This document shows, one piece after another, positions 19,074-30,473 of a stretch of DNA of 32,786 bases. Numbering within the stretch: position 1 is the first letter of the stretch; the number at the start of each line of letters is the position of its first letter. Both the position numbers and the translations under genes were made by a program. The DNA is from Oidiodendron maius Zn. Its lineage: Eukaryota > Ascomycota > Leotiomycetes > Myxotrichaceae. Under the pieces are notes generated by a model, which did no database searches, was not told the origin of the DNA, and worked only from the letters and a program-made list of their open reading frames with translations. The stretch covers positions 1 to 32,786 of the forward strand of contig KN832880.1 of assembly GCA_000827325.1 (NCBI GenBank), given 5' to 3'.

Positions 19074-22000
19074 CTATAGCCCCCTTTCTTCCTCCTCCTC
19101 CTCCTAGTCCTAGATTGCTGTATACCTGTAGGCTTGCTAGAACTCAGGGAGGCAGCCAGTAGCTAGCAGCCACCTTACTACTATCCCTGTACAGGCTAGG
19201 TCTACTGTTGCTGCTATAAAGTTATAGGTAGTTCAAAGGGGGTATAGTAGGAGGGCCCTCTAGAGCTTCTCTCTCTCTTGTTGTAGTTCTAGACAATAGA
19301 GGACTATATAGGCTAGCGTTTCCCCTATAATACTGTAGTAATAGAGCAGTATATTCACTTCTAGGACCCTTTACTAGAACAGGAATGCTTAGAGCTCTAT
19401 CTTACCTATATAGATCTATATAAGAAGGGAGCTTTTATGCTTCTTAAAGCCCTAGTGTTTCTGGAGTGCCTTCTTCCCTTTAAATTTAGGGTCTATATCC
19501 GCTAGTTCTATACTAGGTCCTCTCTAGGACCTTGCCTATATCTTAACCTTATTTTCCTACTATAGTCTCTAGTCCTTCTTTACTGCTTTATCTGTTATTA
19601 GCTCCCCTTTAATATACTACCTGCTTACCTACTTTACCTTCTATTCTCCTCTTTTAGGTAGGAGTTATAGTTCTACTAGCCTAATTCTTATCCTCTACTA
19701 TTAGAGGCAGGATACCACTATAGTATAGGCGCTATATACCTTCTTAGCTATATCTATATATTTAAGCCTTGACTCAAATTCTATAACTCTTTTATTAAGA
19801 TATATATAGATTAATAGAGTAGCTGCTTTAACCTCAAGATATTGAATCTAGGTTATATAATATCCTCTAGTTACTATATAGAGGCAGTTAGACTATACTG
19901 TACTAAAGTAGTTAGTAATACCCCTAGAGTTTATCTCTGCCTTACTAGGTTTATACTATATAGATGCTCTATATACTATTATTGCCTTTATTACCTTAAT
20001 ATAGATTTCTCTTATATAGGCTAGGCTATATCCCTAGACTGATACTGCAAGCTTTGTAAATATAAGCTTCTAGGTAGCTAGCTTCTTCTTGACTTCTTTT
20101 AGGTAATAACTCTACTAGAGCTTTCTATCTAGCTAGACTCTAAGGAATTAGGCTAACTCTACTAGGTTGATTATATATCCTACTAGACAAACTACCTTCA
20201 AGAACTCTATATACTTCTAGGTAAAGTATATAAGTTCGCTCTTTTAAGGGGTAAACTCTATGCCTCTTGTTTTAGTCTAGTGTTTATAGACTTTGAATAT
20301 ACCCTCAAGTCGCTAGTAGTTCTTCTAGATATTACAGCTAGCTACTAGGAGGTTTGTATTGTCTATAAATCCTATAATTATCAGGTTTCTATACTTCTCT
20401 AGGGCTTTATAGAGCAAGGCTATATAGAGCAGGAACAGGATTAGTGATAAAGGGGATCCCTATAGGACCCCTGCCCTGATCTATATCGGCTCTAATGCTT
20501 TACTATTGAATATAAGCCTTATAGAGTATACTTCAAGGTAACTATTAGACTACCTTACTACCTATATCAGGAAGCCCTGTTTATATAGGGTGTCTAGGAG
20601 CCTAGTATAGTTGACTATATTAAAGGCTCCTTTAATATCAAGCTAGAGTAGTAAGGCTACTGTTCTATAGCTCTAGGCTATCTATACTGCTTTAGTAACT
20701 AGGTATATAGCAAGTTCTATAGACTACCCTTTTCTGTTCTCTATTTGACCCTCTAGTAGTAGTTGCTATAACTCTGCTGTATCTATAATTCGACTCTCTA
20801 TTACCCCTTCAATAAGTTTTCCAACTATATTTAGTAAAGAGATTAGTCTCTAGCCTCTAGCTATTTGTTGTTGTATTAGTGTCTTATCTAGTTTCTTAAG
20901 GACTACTACTCCTATACTATAGAACTGCTTTAGGAAGTATTCGAGATTAAAACTAGCTTAGGTTATAGCTATAAGAATCGTTAAGAGGGGTCTACTATAT
21001 GCCTTCAGGAACCCTACTAGAAGATCATTACTTAGTCCTAGTACTTTCTAGACTCCCTACTTAAGTCTTTCCTTGATTTCCTCTATAGTAACTGCCTTTT
21101 CAATAGGGAATTACTGCTAGATTAAAGCCTCCTTCTAGGTAATATCCTTGATATCTTGGAAGTCTACTTTATTACTAGAGAAGAACCTCCCTGCTAAGGT
21201 TTTACTCTTTTCTTTATAGGTAAATACTAACTAAGGGGTATCCTTACTTTAATATAGTAGCAGTATTGTTAGTAACTCTTAAGGGGTATAACTTCTTAGT
21301 TATACCTACTATTAGAGTTTCTAAAGGGTCTTTAGCTGCTTTAAGGCTCTAGTAAGGGCTAGTCTCTAATACCTTGTTTATACTTCTTAGATTACCTGTC
21401 TTTGTTTCTAGATAGCTTCTTGAAGCTTTGTCTATATATATTACAATACTATAGTATAGTAGCTATATTATACTGCTGATACCTCTACTACTGCCTTATC
21501 TACTTCCTTGTTCTACTATAGTTCACCTTAACTATAGCTAGTTTTATATTATAGAGTCAAAACGTTAGCGATTCTCTAGAGCTGCTATATAAGCTAATCG
21601 GTTATATAATCAAGGGCTTCTAGAGAGCTAATAGGGAGGGGTATTTTTAGAGTTTTTGCTTCTATAGCTACTAGGTCTTTGTCTATCTTAGTCTATAACT
21701 ACTCTAGTGGTATACTAGAGGGTTGCTAGTACTATATACTTTTGACTTATATAAGTTAGGCTATATAGTCTAATCTAGTATAGTCTAGACCCCCCTTATA
21801 GTATACCTGTAGTGTCTCTATATACTATATAAGGTTTAATATTCTGTCTCTATCCTCTCTATACTCTATATTTCTCTGTCTAGTAGGTTCTCTCTATAGT
21901 ATAGCTAGTATAAGGTTCTAGTATTATATTAGTAAGAGGAGCATTTCTATATATTGTAATATTCTCCCTTCTCTATCCTATTATAGGTAATAGAGGTTTA

Positions 22001-22270
22001 TATTGTCTACTACTAGATAGTAACCCTCTAGTAGTCTCTTAGAGAGTATCTAGAGAGGGCTCTACTAGTCTGTTCCCTTATATAGTGAGTATATTAACTA
22101 TATTGTTAGTAGTTTAGGCTTAGCCTTAAAGGTAACTTTATACTAGTTTGTCCCTATAGCCTATAACTACCCTATAATCCTATAGCGTTTATAGATATAT
22201 AGTGCTACCTAGCCGTTACCTCTATAGACTAGATAGTATTTGCTGTTAGCTAGGTAGTAGAGCTATCTAG
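19074..22270 (-). pseudogene. LINE ORF2: endonuclease/reverse transcriptase, RIP-inactivated
   Basis: Read on the minus strand, the stop is at 19074-19076 and the sequence is recognisable as Tad1-type reverse transcriptase through its in-frame stops. The fingers/palm box reads GVL-stop-GSPLSLILFLLY (about 20420-20480) and the catalytic box reads GFIDNTNLLVAS (20349-20372), where the family has F-A/V-DDTNLL; the second Asp is Asn, a G-to-A change. The two boxes are in the same frame, 29 codons apart. Upstream, RGQRLISLLNIVGKLIE matches the usual RPI(S/A)LLNTLGK region. The N-terminal endonuclease part near 21900-22200 is too decayed to assign residues. It would have made cDNA by target-primed reverse transcription. 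Confidence 0.82.
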
Positions 22271-22274
22271 TTCC

Positions 22275-22569
22275 TGTAACGGTCTAGCTAGGCTAGGATA
22301 GGGTAGTTCTGCTAGGCTAGTAGCGGCCAGGATCTGGACGTGGTGGTTAAGGAGGATTTGTGACGGATTAGGACTAGCAGGCTAGAGCGGCCACTAGCGA
22401 TTCGCTATGTCCTCTCGGTACTAGGCTTAATCCAGGCCGAGCAGTATTTATACAGTTAAGCGTTTGCCTAGAGAGCTTTTCTCTCCTTAGTTTAATTGTC
22501 TTTATTAATATAGTACCTTAACTGGCTACTGCCTCCCTTCATGAAGCTTATAGTAGCCAGGCTGTTATA
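22275..22569 (+). repeat. 5' LTR of the gypsy element
   Basis: It begins TGTAACGGTC and ends GCTGTTATA, where the 3' LTR ends GTTACA. It contains tatttata at about 22444-22451, a possible TATA box. It is 295 bp, the same length as the 3' LTR. Confidence 0.93.
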
Positions 22570-22599
22570 TTATAATTAAACTCACTCTTCTTCTTCTTT

Positions 22600-24280
22600 G
22601 CCCTTGTAGTTAGTCGAGGTTAAATACTACTGCTGCTTACTAAGAGCCACTAGATTCAGTTGATCTGTAGCTATTCTACACCTTTGATATCACCAGCTCC
22701 AACTGTATAGTTATAAAACAAGCTATTAAAGCAAAGACAGCTAGAGAAGCCTTAGAAGCCAGTATTTGATCAGAACCAGTGTTTATCGAGCCTGTTTACA
22801 CTTACTACCTTTATTAACCTATCAAACCTCTTATACTCTTTAACCTTTAAATATATACCTATATAACTAGTAAAACATATCCTGGCAAGAATACTGCCTC
22901 TAACGGCCTACAGCGACAGGAATCAGGATATACCTGTAACGTGACTGTATAACTGATTCGATACTCTAGGCTTAACTTTTAAATTCAAGACTACCAATAT
23001 AGCCCCTCTAACCAAGGACAAGGGCAAAGCAAGGGATACCTCCTGTAGACTATCTGAACTCTAAGGATCTACTTAGTATCTAGCCCCTTTTGAAAGCGAC
23101 CCCCTTAATCAGGAACCCTTTAAGAGCCTAGACTAGTATACTAACCTCTTAGCTCTCTAGTATACCTAAGTCAAGAGTCAAATAGAGGCTAAGACTGCCT
23201 AGAAGCAAATTGAAAAGCTGGAGGCTATAGTTGTCTAGTTGCTCCAAAACCTGATTCCTCCCTAAGCTTCCCTGGAACCAATAACCAGATCTGAATCCCA
23301 GTATACAGTTCGATATAAGCTAAAGTATAAGGACCCTCCTTGGTTCTCTAGAAAGAAGGATAGAACTATTAAGTATCGAGCCTAGAAGGAGCAAGTTATA
23401 GACAAAATTCAAATTGATAGCTCTTAATTTGATAGCGATTAGGAGATCTAGTCCTTTATCTTTGACTATATAGAGAGAGAGGCTCAGTAGCACTTATACC
23501 CTTGATATACCAGTGATATCAAGAACGATAACCCTTACCTTGACTATACTAAGATACTGACAGCCCTTAATGATATCTATTATAACTGATACTATAAGGA
23601 AGACTCCTGTACTAAATACAGGGAACTAAAAATAAAGGACAAGGAGGTTTTCCAGGACTTTAAGACATGATTCCTCCAGCTAGCTAATGGAGGCTGGATC
23701 CTAGAGGCAGACTGTTTTGACAACTTATACAAGAAGGTTACAGCTCCTCTTTAGTTATATATCCTAGCTACTAAGTATAACCTGGATAGCGACTTCTAGA
23801 AGCTCTACAACTGTCTAGGCTGTATTGATACTGACCTATAATGCTTTAACAGCCGGATTATAAAGGACCGAGAGGCTAAAGCTACTGTATAGCTACTTCC
23901 TGCCTGTCTAGCCACTGGGCATCCTCTACTTCCAAAGCCACTCAGTCAAGTAGGTAGTACACTACCACCAGCCCTAGGCTAGCTGCCTCGGCCCAAGCTA
24001 ACCAACCTCCAGCTAGTTATATCACCTATCCAGCTGTACCAGCAGACCAGGTGCTTTAATTGTAGGGGGATTGGCCACCTATATATAGACTATAAGCTGC
24101 TGGACCAAGCGGCCAACGTTAAGGATATTGAGACTGATGAAACTGGAGACCTAGGAGTCTATAAGACCGCTATTTACAGGGATAGAGTTGCTGATACAGA
24201 CCCGGGAAAAGAGGAGGCCTAGATAAAGACTCCAGTCTAGGCTCCCTAGGGGTAAATTTATAGGGAATTGACTTAAGAAG
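22600..24280 (+). pseudogene. Gypsy gag region with zinc knuckle
   Basis: This is the Gag part of the gypsy element. The clearest landmark is RCFNCRGIGHLYIDYK at about 24049-24096, a CX2CX4HX4C knuckle in which the last Cys has become Tyr. Upstream, an acidic/Pro-rich segment and a long stretch with capsid-like aromatic and Lys residues (FQDFKTWFLQLANGGW-like, about 23650-23700) can be read through several stops. The knuckle is in a different frame from protease and pol, so either a programmed frameshift or a later indel separates gag and pol. The boundaries given are approximate. Confidence 0.7.
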
Positions 24281-27200
24281 TCTTATAGGAGGATAGTACC
24301 TTACTATAGCCTATATACTATTAACCAATAGAACTAGTATTGCCTTATATACCCTTATTGACTCCGGAGCAAATGGATTTGTATTTGTTAATACGCTCTT
24401 TATGATCGATCTAGCTAGGTCCTTTAATATTAAAACCGCCTGACTATCCAGCCCTATCTAGGTCAAAGGATATAATAGCCAGCTAGGGAGACCAGTTACC
24501 TATTATATACAGCTATACCTGACTATTAACTAGTATCACTAGTATAATATACCTCTCTTAATATTGGACCTAGGAAGCCACGATATAATAATTGGACAGA
24601 AGTAGCTGGTCTATTTTGATGTCTTACTAGATTACTAGTAATACCGCTTAGTCTGGCTAGCTAAGTTACTATCTAGCTACTTGGTAGCTAAGGAAATCCA
24701 GTAGAACTGCTAGGATCTAATCCTAGCCCTAAGGGCTCTTAGCTATCAAGAGGATATAGATTGCAAGGACTAGGCCTTTACTGCTATAGATTAGGGAAGC
24801 GACTTAGGCTATAAGAGTATAGAGATTGCCTTGATTTCCCCTAGCGGCTAGATTAAATCAACCTCTTAACTAAAGCTAAAGCAGAAGCTTTAATCTAAGG
24901 TCTTATTTAAGCTAGAGCTCTAGGACTGCCTATAGAAGATAAATGATAACCTTTTGGACTAATAGCGAACCCCTAACCTCCCTTACTAAAAGAAGCCCTA
25001 CTAGCCTACTAAGGCTAAGAGGCCCTATTAGATAGATATTAATACTATCTCAGCAAACAGTTTTTGTTTATACTTATATTAAGAGAATAGCGAGCTCTTT
25101 TTAACTAGCCTATATAAGATTGACTGGTTAATCTAAGACTAGAAGGACTAAAGCCTTGTAGATAGTAGTGGCTAGACTACTAACCTCTATCAAATTAGCT
25201 AGATAGAGCCTACTATCCTATAAGAACTACTGCTACTAGTAGCTTACAAGGAGTTCCAGGATATCTTTTCAAAAGAAGTATCGGATATATTACCTCTAAA
25301 CTAGCCCTATGATTATAGGATCGACCTAATAGAGCCTAACAATCTGGGTTTTGGACCACTATACTATATAACTATAGAGGAGCTAGAGGAGGTCAAGTGC
25401 TACCTTATCAAGAACCTTTATAAGGGTTTTATAGAGCCTAGTTAGGCCCCCTTTACTACACTGATCCTCTTTGTCTATAAGGCTAATAGACGCCTATATC
25501 TCTATATTGATTTCTGGAACTTGAACTAGATAACCTGTAAGGATTAGTATCCCCTTCCGTTAATTGATAAGTTATTAAGCTGGATTAGCTATACTAGGCT
25601 CTATACTAAGCTGGATATCTGCTAGGCTTTTAATTAGATCCGGATAGACCCTGAGTCTAAGGAGCTGACTACCTTCCAGACTCGTTATAGCTCCTATAAG
25701 TACAAGGTCCTCCCTTTTAGCCTTACTAACAGACCGGCAATATATTAGCGGTATATAAATAATGTCCTGTTTGATTATCTAGATAATTTCTATACTGCTT
25801 ACCTGGACGATATCCTTATTTACTCTAAGAACAAGTTAGACTATAAAGAGTATATTAAGAAGGTCTTATAGTAGCTAAGGGATATAGGCTTATAGGCTAA
25901 CCTAAAGAAGTATAAATTCAGGGTCAAGTATACTAAATATCTAGGCTTTATTATTACTATAGATAGTATTAAAGTCAATCCAGAAAAGGTCTCTATAGTA
26001 GTCAACTAGACTACTCCTACTACTATAAAGGGAATCCAGTCGTTCCTAGGCTTCTACAACTTTTATAGATGCTTTATCCAGGACTATAGAAGGATTGCTA
26101 AACCCCTGATCCAACTTATAAAGACTAATGTTCTATTTGTATTTGATAAGCAGTACTAGGAGGCTTTTAAGGATCTAAAGCTATAGCTTATAGCTATACC
26201 AGTACTATACTATTATAGCCCTAAATACAAGTCAATAATCGAAACAGATATATTAGATAGAGTGATCACTAGTATCCTATTACAACTCTACCCTAATAAG
26301 GAATAGTATCCAGTCGCCTACTTCTTAAAGACTATAGTGCCTACCAAGTATAACTACAAGATATACAATAAGGAAATACTAGCTATAGTCAGATCACTAG
26401 CCAAGTGACACCTAGAGCTCCAAGGGACTATAAAACAGGTCAAAATCTATACTGACTATAAGGCCCTGGAGTACTTCATATCAATAAAGTAGCTAACTAG
26501 CTGTCAGGCTTGCTGGACTGAAGCGCTGGCCAAATACCACTTTGTTATATCCTATAGGCCTAGTAAACAGAACCAGAAAGCGGATACACTTACCTAGAGG
26601 GATGCTGAGGTTGCTGCTTAAGATAGGATTAAGACCTAATATCGAACCTGTACCTTCCTATCCTAGGACCAGGTAGATCCTAGAGTTCTTTAGGATTTAG
26701 GTATTGAGATATCAGTAATTGACCTACTACCTGTTGAAGAAGAAGACCCTTTCAATAAGTCCGATAACCTGGTTGACTGGATACTTTAGGCTAACAAGGA
26801 TATAGAGTCCCTAGGAGCCCTCTGTATATAAGCCAAGTCAGCTACTCCAGGTGAATACACTATCAAGGATAGACTGTTACTATATATAGATCGATTAGTT
26901 GTCCCTACTACTCTAGATAACCTCTATATAAAGCTGATCCGAGAAGCTTATGATCAGATATCGACTGCCTATCTAGACAGGGATAAGACTTACTAGCTCT
27001 TGTAGCTGTATTATTACTGGCCAGGTATACAGTTGGATATTGAGCGGTATATACAAAACTGTCATGCCTGTTATAGATCCTATATAGCTAGAGATAAGAC
27101 CCCTGGCTTACTATACCCCTTACTAATACCAGATAAGCCCTAGAGGGATATATCAGTAGACTTTAAGAGCTTTCTGCTGGACAAGAAGGGGTTCGATACT

Positions 27201-28349
27201 GTACTAGTTATAGTCGACTGGCTTACCAAGCAGGCAATATCTATCCCTTGCTTCAAGACTATAAACGCTAAGGACTTAGCCTGGCTGTTTACCTAATATA
27301 TCTACTGATACTACAGAGCCCCTGATTTAATAGTCTCAGACCGAGGTCCCTAGTTTATATTAGAGTTTTGGGCTGCCTTTTGCTATATATTAGGGATTAA
27401 GTATAAGCTATTGACCGCTAATCACCTACAGACGGATGGCTAAACTGAGATCGTTAACCAATATAATGATTTATATCTATATTCTTTTGTAAGCTACTAC
27501 TAGGACAACTAGTCAGACTACCTGCTAATGATCAACTATACTTAATTGACCCTACCCTATAGCAGTCTTAGTAGCTTATCCCTATATAAGGTCCAGAACG
27601 GCTATCTACCCTGAACCTCCTTTAACTAGACCCTGCTATAGCCAGTACCAGCTAACATTATACTATAGCTTAGCCAGGAATATACTAAGGATATTGCTAT
27701 CTGTATAGAAGAGGCCCTTAATAAGAGCAAAGAAGCTATTAAGAAGGCTTAGTACAAGAAAGAGCGTGATATCAACCTATACCAATAGGTCCCTAACTTC
27801 GATATAGGGGATAAGGTCTAGGTTACCTGAAAAGGCTAATGTATACTATAACCTAGTAAGAAGCTAGATAACCAGAATAAGGGCCCTTTCAAGATCTTAA
27901 GGAAGGTAGGCTACTCTTACCAACTGAAGCTACTAGACTCTATTAAGGTATACAATGTTTTCTATATAGACCAGCTATACAAGGTAGCAGACAATCCTTT
28001 ATTAGAGTAATATAACCTGGAGCTAGAGCCTGTATATATCACGGATGATACTAAGTATAAAGTGGATAAGATACTAGCTGCTAAGCTCTTATAGGGTAAG
28101 CTGCTATACTAGGCTACCTGGGTTGGCTACAATGAAGACTTTAACTTCTACCTGGCCTTAGATTTCAAATACTCCCTATATAAACTATGCGATTTCCATG
28201 CCGAATATCTGTAGCAGCTAGGACCGCTATATAGACTGGTCGATTGGATCAAGGCTTAGGAGTAGGGACGTGATAGCTACAAGGATCTAACGGACGATAG
28301 GCCTGATACACCTACTCGACTACTGCGGTTAAGGGTACCTGCTACTTGA
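24281..28349 (+). pseudogene. Gypsy pol: protease, RT, RNase H, integrase, chromodomain
   Basis: One frame runs through all landmarks, interrupted only by RIP-type stops, and ends TGA 28347-28349. The protease box LIDSGANGF has its DSG at 24360-24368. Reverse transcriptase has PLPLIDKLL, then YLDDILIYS at 25800-25826. RNase H has ETDILD (about 26241) and IYTDYKALEYF (about 26445). Integrase has its catalytic Asp at 27159, the second Asp in SDRGP at 27339 and the Glu at 27447, giving the classic 35 residues between the last two. A C-terminal chromodomain-like segment (YKVDKILAAK, then TWVGYNEDF) lies at about 28055-28160 and marks it as a chromovirus, a group whose chromodomain can steer integration to heterochromatin. 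RNase H and integrase retain recognisable residues, but the frame cannot be translated. Confidence 0.88.
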
Positions 28350-28358
28350 AGGGGGGGG
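28348..28358 (+). promoter_or_regulatory. Polypurine tract of the gypsy element
   Basis: The run gaagggggggg ends 3 nt before the 3' LTR. It is in the expected place for priming plus-strand DNA synthesis, and it overlaps the pol stop codon. Confidence 0.85.
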
Positions 28359-28361
28359 TAG

Positions 28362-28656
28362 TGTGACGGCCCAGCTAGGCTAGGACGGGGTGGTTCTGCT
28401 AGGCTAGTAGCGGCCAGGATCCGGATATAGTGGTTGAGGAGGATTCGTGATGGATTAGGACTAGCAGGCTAGAGCAGCCGCTAGCGATTCGCTACGTCCC
28501 CTCGGTACTAGGCTTAATCCAGGCTAAGCAGTATTTATACAGTTGAGCGTTTGTCTAGAGAGCTTTTCTCTCCTTAGTTTAATTGTCTTCGTTAATATAG
28601 TACCTTAACTGGCTACTGCCTCCCTTCATGAAGCTTATAGTAGCCAGGCTGTTACA
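28362..28656 (+). repeat. 3' LTR of the gypsy element
   Basis: This is a 295-bp direct copy of 22275-22569. It keeps the intact TG...CA ends (TGTGACGG...GTTACA) and more CG/CA dinucleotides than the 5' LTR at many sites, though some sites go the other way. Confidence 0.93.
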
Positions 28657-28661
28657 GTTCC

Positions 28662-30391
28662 TGAGCTCCTAGCTGGTTCCTATATAGCTATTATATTGTA
28701 CTTGCTATAATCCTCTAGTGCAATTGGTACTGCCTTCTGGTTCTTTCCTGTATTCCAGTATACTACTGATAGTATTATTGGAAGGAGTTGGAGCTACTTG
28801 CTGTAGTATCTTGGGTGCTTTATATTCCCTGGGTTCTTGTTATACTTATACTATAGCCTTACTAGGCAAATATTATAATATCTTGATATGTCTTTACTAC
28901 CTGGATAGTTCCTGGGGGTCTTCCTCTTTTAGCTGCTGGCTGGCTAGGGGTATATTAGGAGCTCCCTGGTTGTAGTGGTCTTTTGTATATAACTAGATAG
29001 AAGCTGTCTGTATCTTCTTCTAGTTGTAGGGCTGGTATATTGCCTATATTACTGCTGCTGTTTCTCTAGGTAACCTTAAACTAGAGTGGCTGGTATAGAT
29101 ATACCTAGTAGGCTCTACTACTCTTTTGTTTAGTAGCAGGGTAGTCCTGGTCCTATATAGTATAAGCTCCTCTATAGTTGATATACCTCTTCTTACTACT
29201 GTCTTCCTTCTCTAGGCAGTTGGCTTCTCCCTCTTTATATACTATATAGGTATAGTGGTTGTATCTAGCCTGTTTAGTATAGTACTATCTGATATACCTG
29301 AAGGTATAGTACCTAAAGTATTGCCTTACCTGTACTTCTATATAGTAGGGTTCAATATTGAAAATTTAGGCCTTGAATATAATACCTTTTTAGTAAGCCT
29401 TCTAAATAGCAACTATACTACTTATATATAGAACTATATTAGCGAATAGCTTATAAGGGGTCTTAAGGAGCTATATTTTATACTAAGCAATATTAGGTAT
29501 ATGTTTCTTTAGTTCAATAAGGAGCTCTACTGGATTATAGATATTATATAGTCTAGAGGCTACTATTCCCTTTACTATAACTGTAAACTCCCTGTGTTTC
29601 ATCTGTACCTATACTCTAAATATAGTTGCTACCTATACTATCTCCTTAGTAAAGCCTTCTATATTTCCTATAAACGTTAGGACTATATTGCTACTTTGTA
29701 TTCTCCTTGCTACTACTATACTGTCCTCTTCTAGTGCCTTATTAACTGCCTTGACTACTTGGGTAGGTATTCTTTTAGCTAGGTCCTTGCTTTACTCTAG
29801 AGCTTATACTATAATTTCCTGGGTTTATCGCTCTAGGATAACTACCTTTAGTGTATATACTACTCCCTTGCTAGTACTATATACCCCTTTTGCTACTACT
29901 GCCTATATCTTCTTGGATATATTCTTAGGCTCTAGTAGGGCCTCCTTAACCGTTTTTGCTAGTGTCTTAATAGTGGTTTATAGGTTATTCAACTCTATTG
30001 CAGTACTGGCTCCTAGTATGTTTTGATATATTACAAGGACCTCCCTTAGCATTATAATAAAGCCCTCCTCTTTACCTGGTATTATATAATCTTTGAATAG
30101 TTGCAAGAGATCCTTGTGATTACCCTCTAGCCCCCCTTCACCCTTATTGCTGCTGCTTCACTAGGTCTATATATATATACTTACGCCTGCTAGTAGGTAG
30201 TATACGCTTTGCTTAAGACTAGTATATCCATCATCGACCACTATTGGAGCCGCTATAATACCGGAGGGATGCAGGTAACTTGAAGGGTAGTAGAACCAGG
30301 GTCGCTAGTTCCAGATTTTGTAGTTATTTAATTTTATATTAAGGTTTAAGGTTGAATATAGAGTATAAATTAAAATCGCTAAAAATTTTTC
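28662..30391 (-). pseudogene. LINE ORF1 (gag-like) and 5' UTR, RIP-inactivated
   Basis: On the minus strand this reads as a Tad1-type ORF1: a Lys/Ala-rich helical segment (TLAKTVKEALLEPKN, DLAKRIPTQVVKAVN), then DIVLTF-like and REFTV boxes. A decayed zinc-knuckle region reads YFRYYTFRYIR (about 29280-29320), where Cys residues have become Tyr and His has become Arg or been lost. TAG/TAA replace Gln and Trp codons. ORF1 proteins of this class bind element RNA. The first 250-300 bp at the 30391 side are probably 5' UTR. The plus-strand open frames here (for example 29688-30026) are antisense shadows. Confidence 0.75.
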
Positions 30392-30473
30392 TTAGTAATA
30401 ATAGATAGATTATAAATAAGATTAATCTAGATTAGATTAAATATTTTGAATTATATATAATATATATATATAT
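30392..30473 (+). mobile_element. Fot1-like element A, segment 3 of 4
   Basis: It resumes element A beyond the LINE, starting with the second target duplicate. It matches 31270-31350 of element B (ataaataagatta, tctagattagattaa) and stops at the (AT)n run where element B inserted. Confidence 0.75.

Larger units (their letters stand above)
22275..28656 (+). mobile_element. Ty3/gypsy chromovirus, full length, RIP-inactivated
   Basis: This is a 6382-bp element with 295-bp LTRs starting TGT and ending in TATA (5' copy) or TACA (3' copy), inserted in the LINE with a 5-bp target duplication GTTCC (22270-22274 and 28657-28661). The internal order is gag with zinc knuckle, protease, reverse transcriptase, RNase H, integrase and chromodomain, which is the Ty3/gypsy order. 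The LTRs differ at about two dozen sites, all transitions as far as I can count, the pattern expected of RIP rather than ordinary drift. Stops in pol are almost all TAG/TAA. The surrounding LINE is continuous across the insertion, so the gypsy element is the younger of the two. Confidence 0.93.
18870..30391 (-). mobile_element. Tad1-like LINE, full length, split by a gypsy element
   Basis: A non-LTR retrotransposon runs on the minus strand. Its 3' (TAA)n tail is at 18870-18893 and its 5' end at 30391. It is framed by a perfect 15-bp target duplication ttagtaataatagat (18855-18869 and 30392-30406). Removing the gypsy element and one target copy (22275-28661) leaves about 5.1 kb: a gag-like ORF1 (28662-30391) and an ORF2 with endonuclease and reverse-transcriptase regions (19074-22270). 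Both ORFs carry many TAG/TAA and Cys-to-Tyr changes typical of RIP. Related copies lie at 1-420, 421-1590 and 32466-32786. Confidence 0.88.

Noticed and set aside
28718-30026. Open frames on the plus strand (85 and 112 aa) with apparent membrane-like sequence
   Set aside because: They are antisense to the recognisable LINE ORF1. RIP removes CA/TG and creates Leu/Ile/Tyr-rich frames on the opposite strand.
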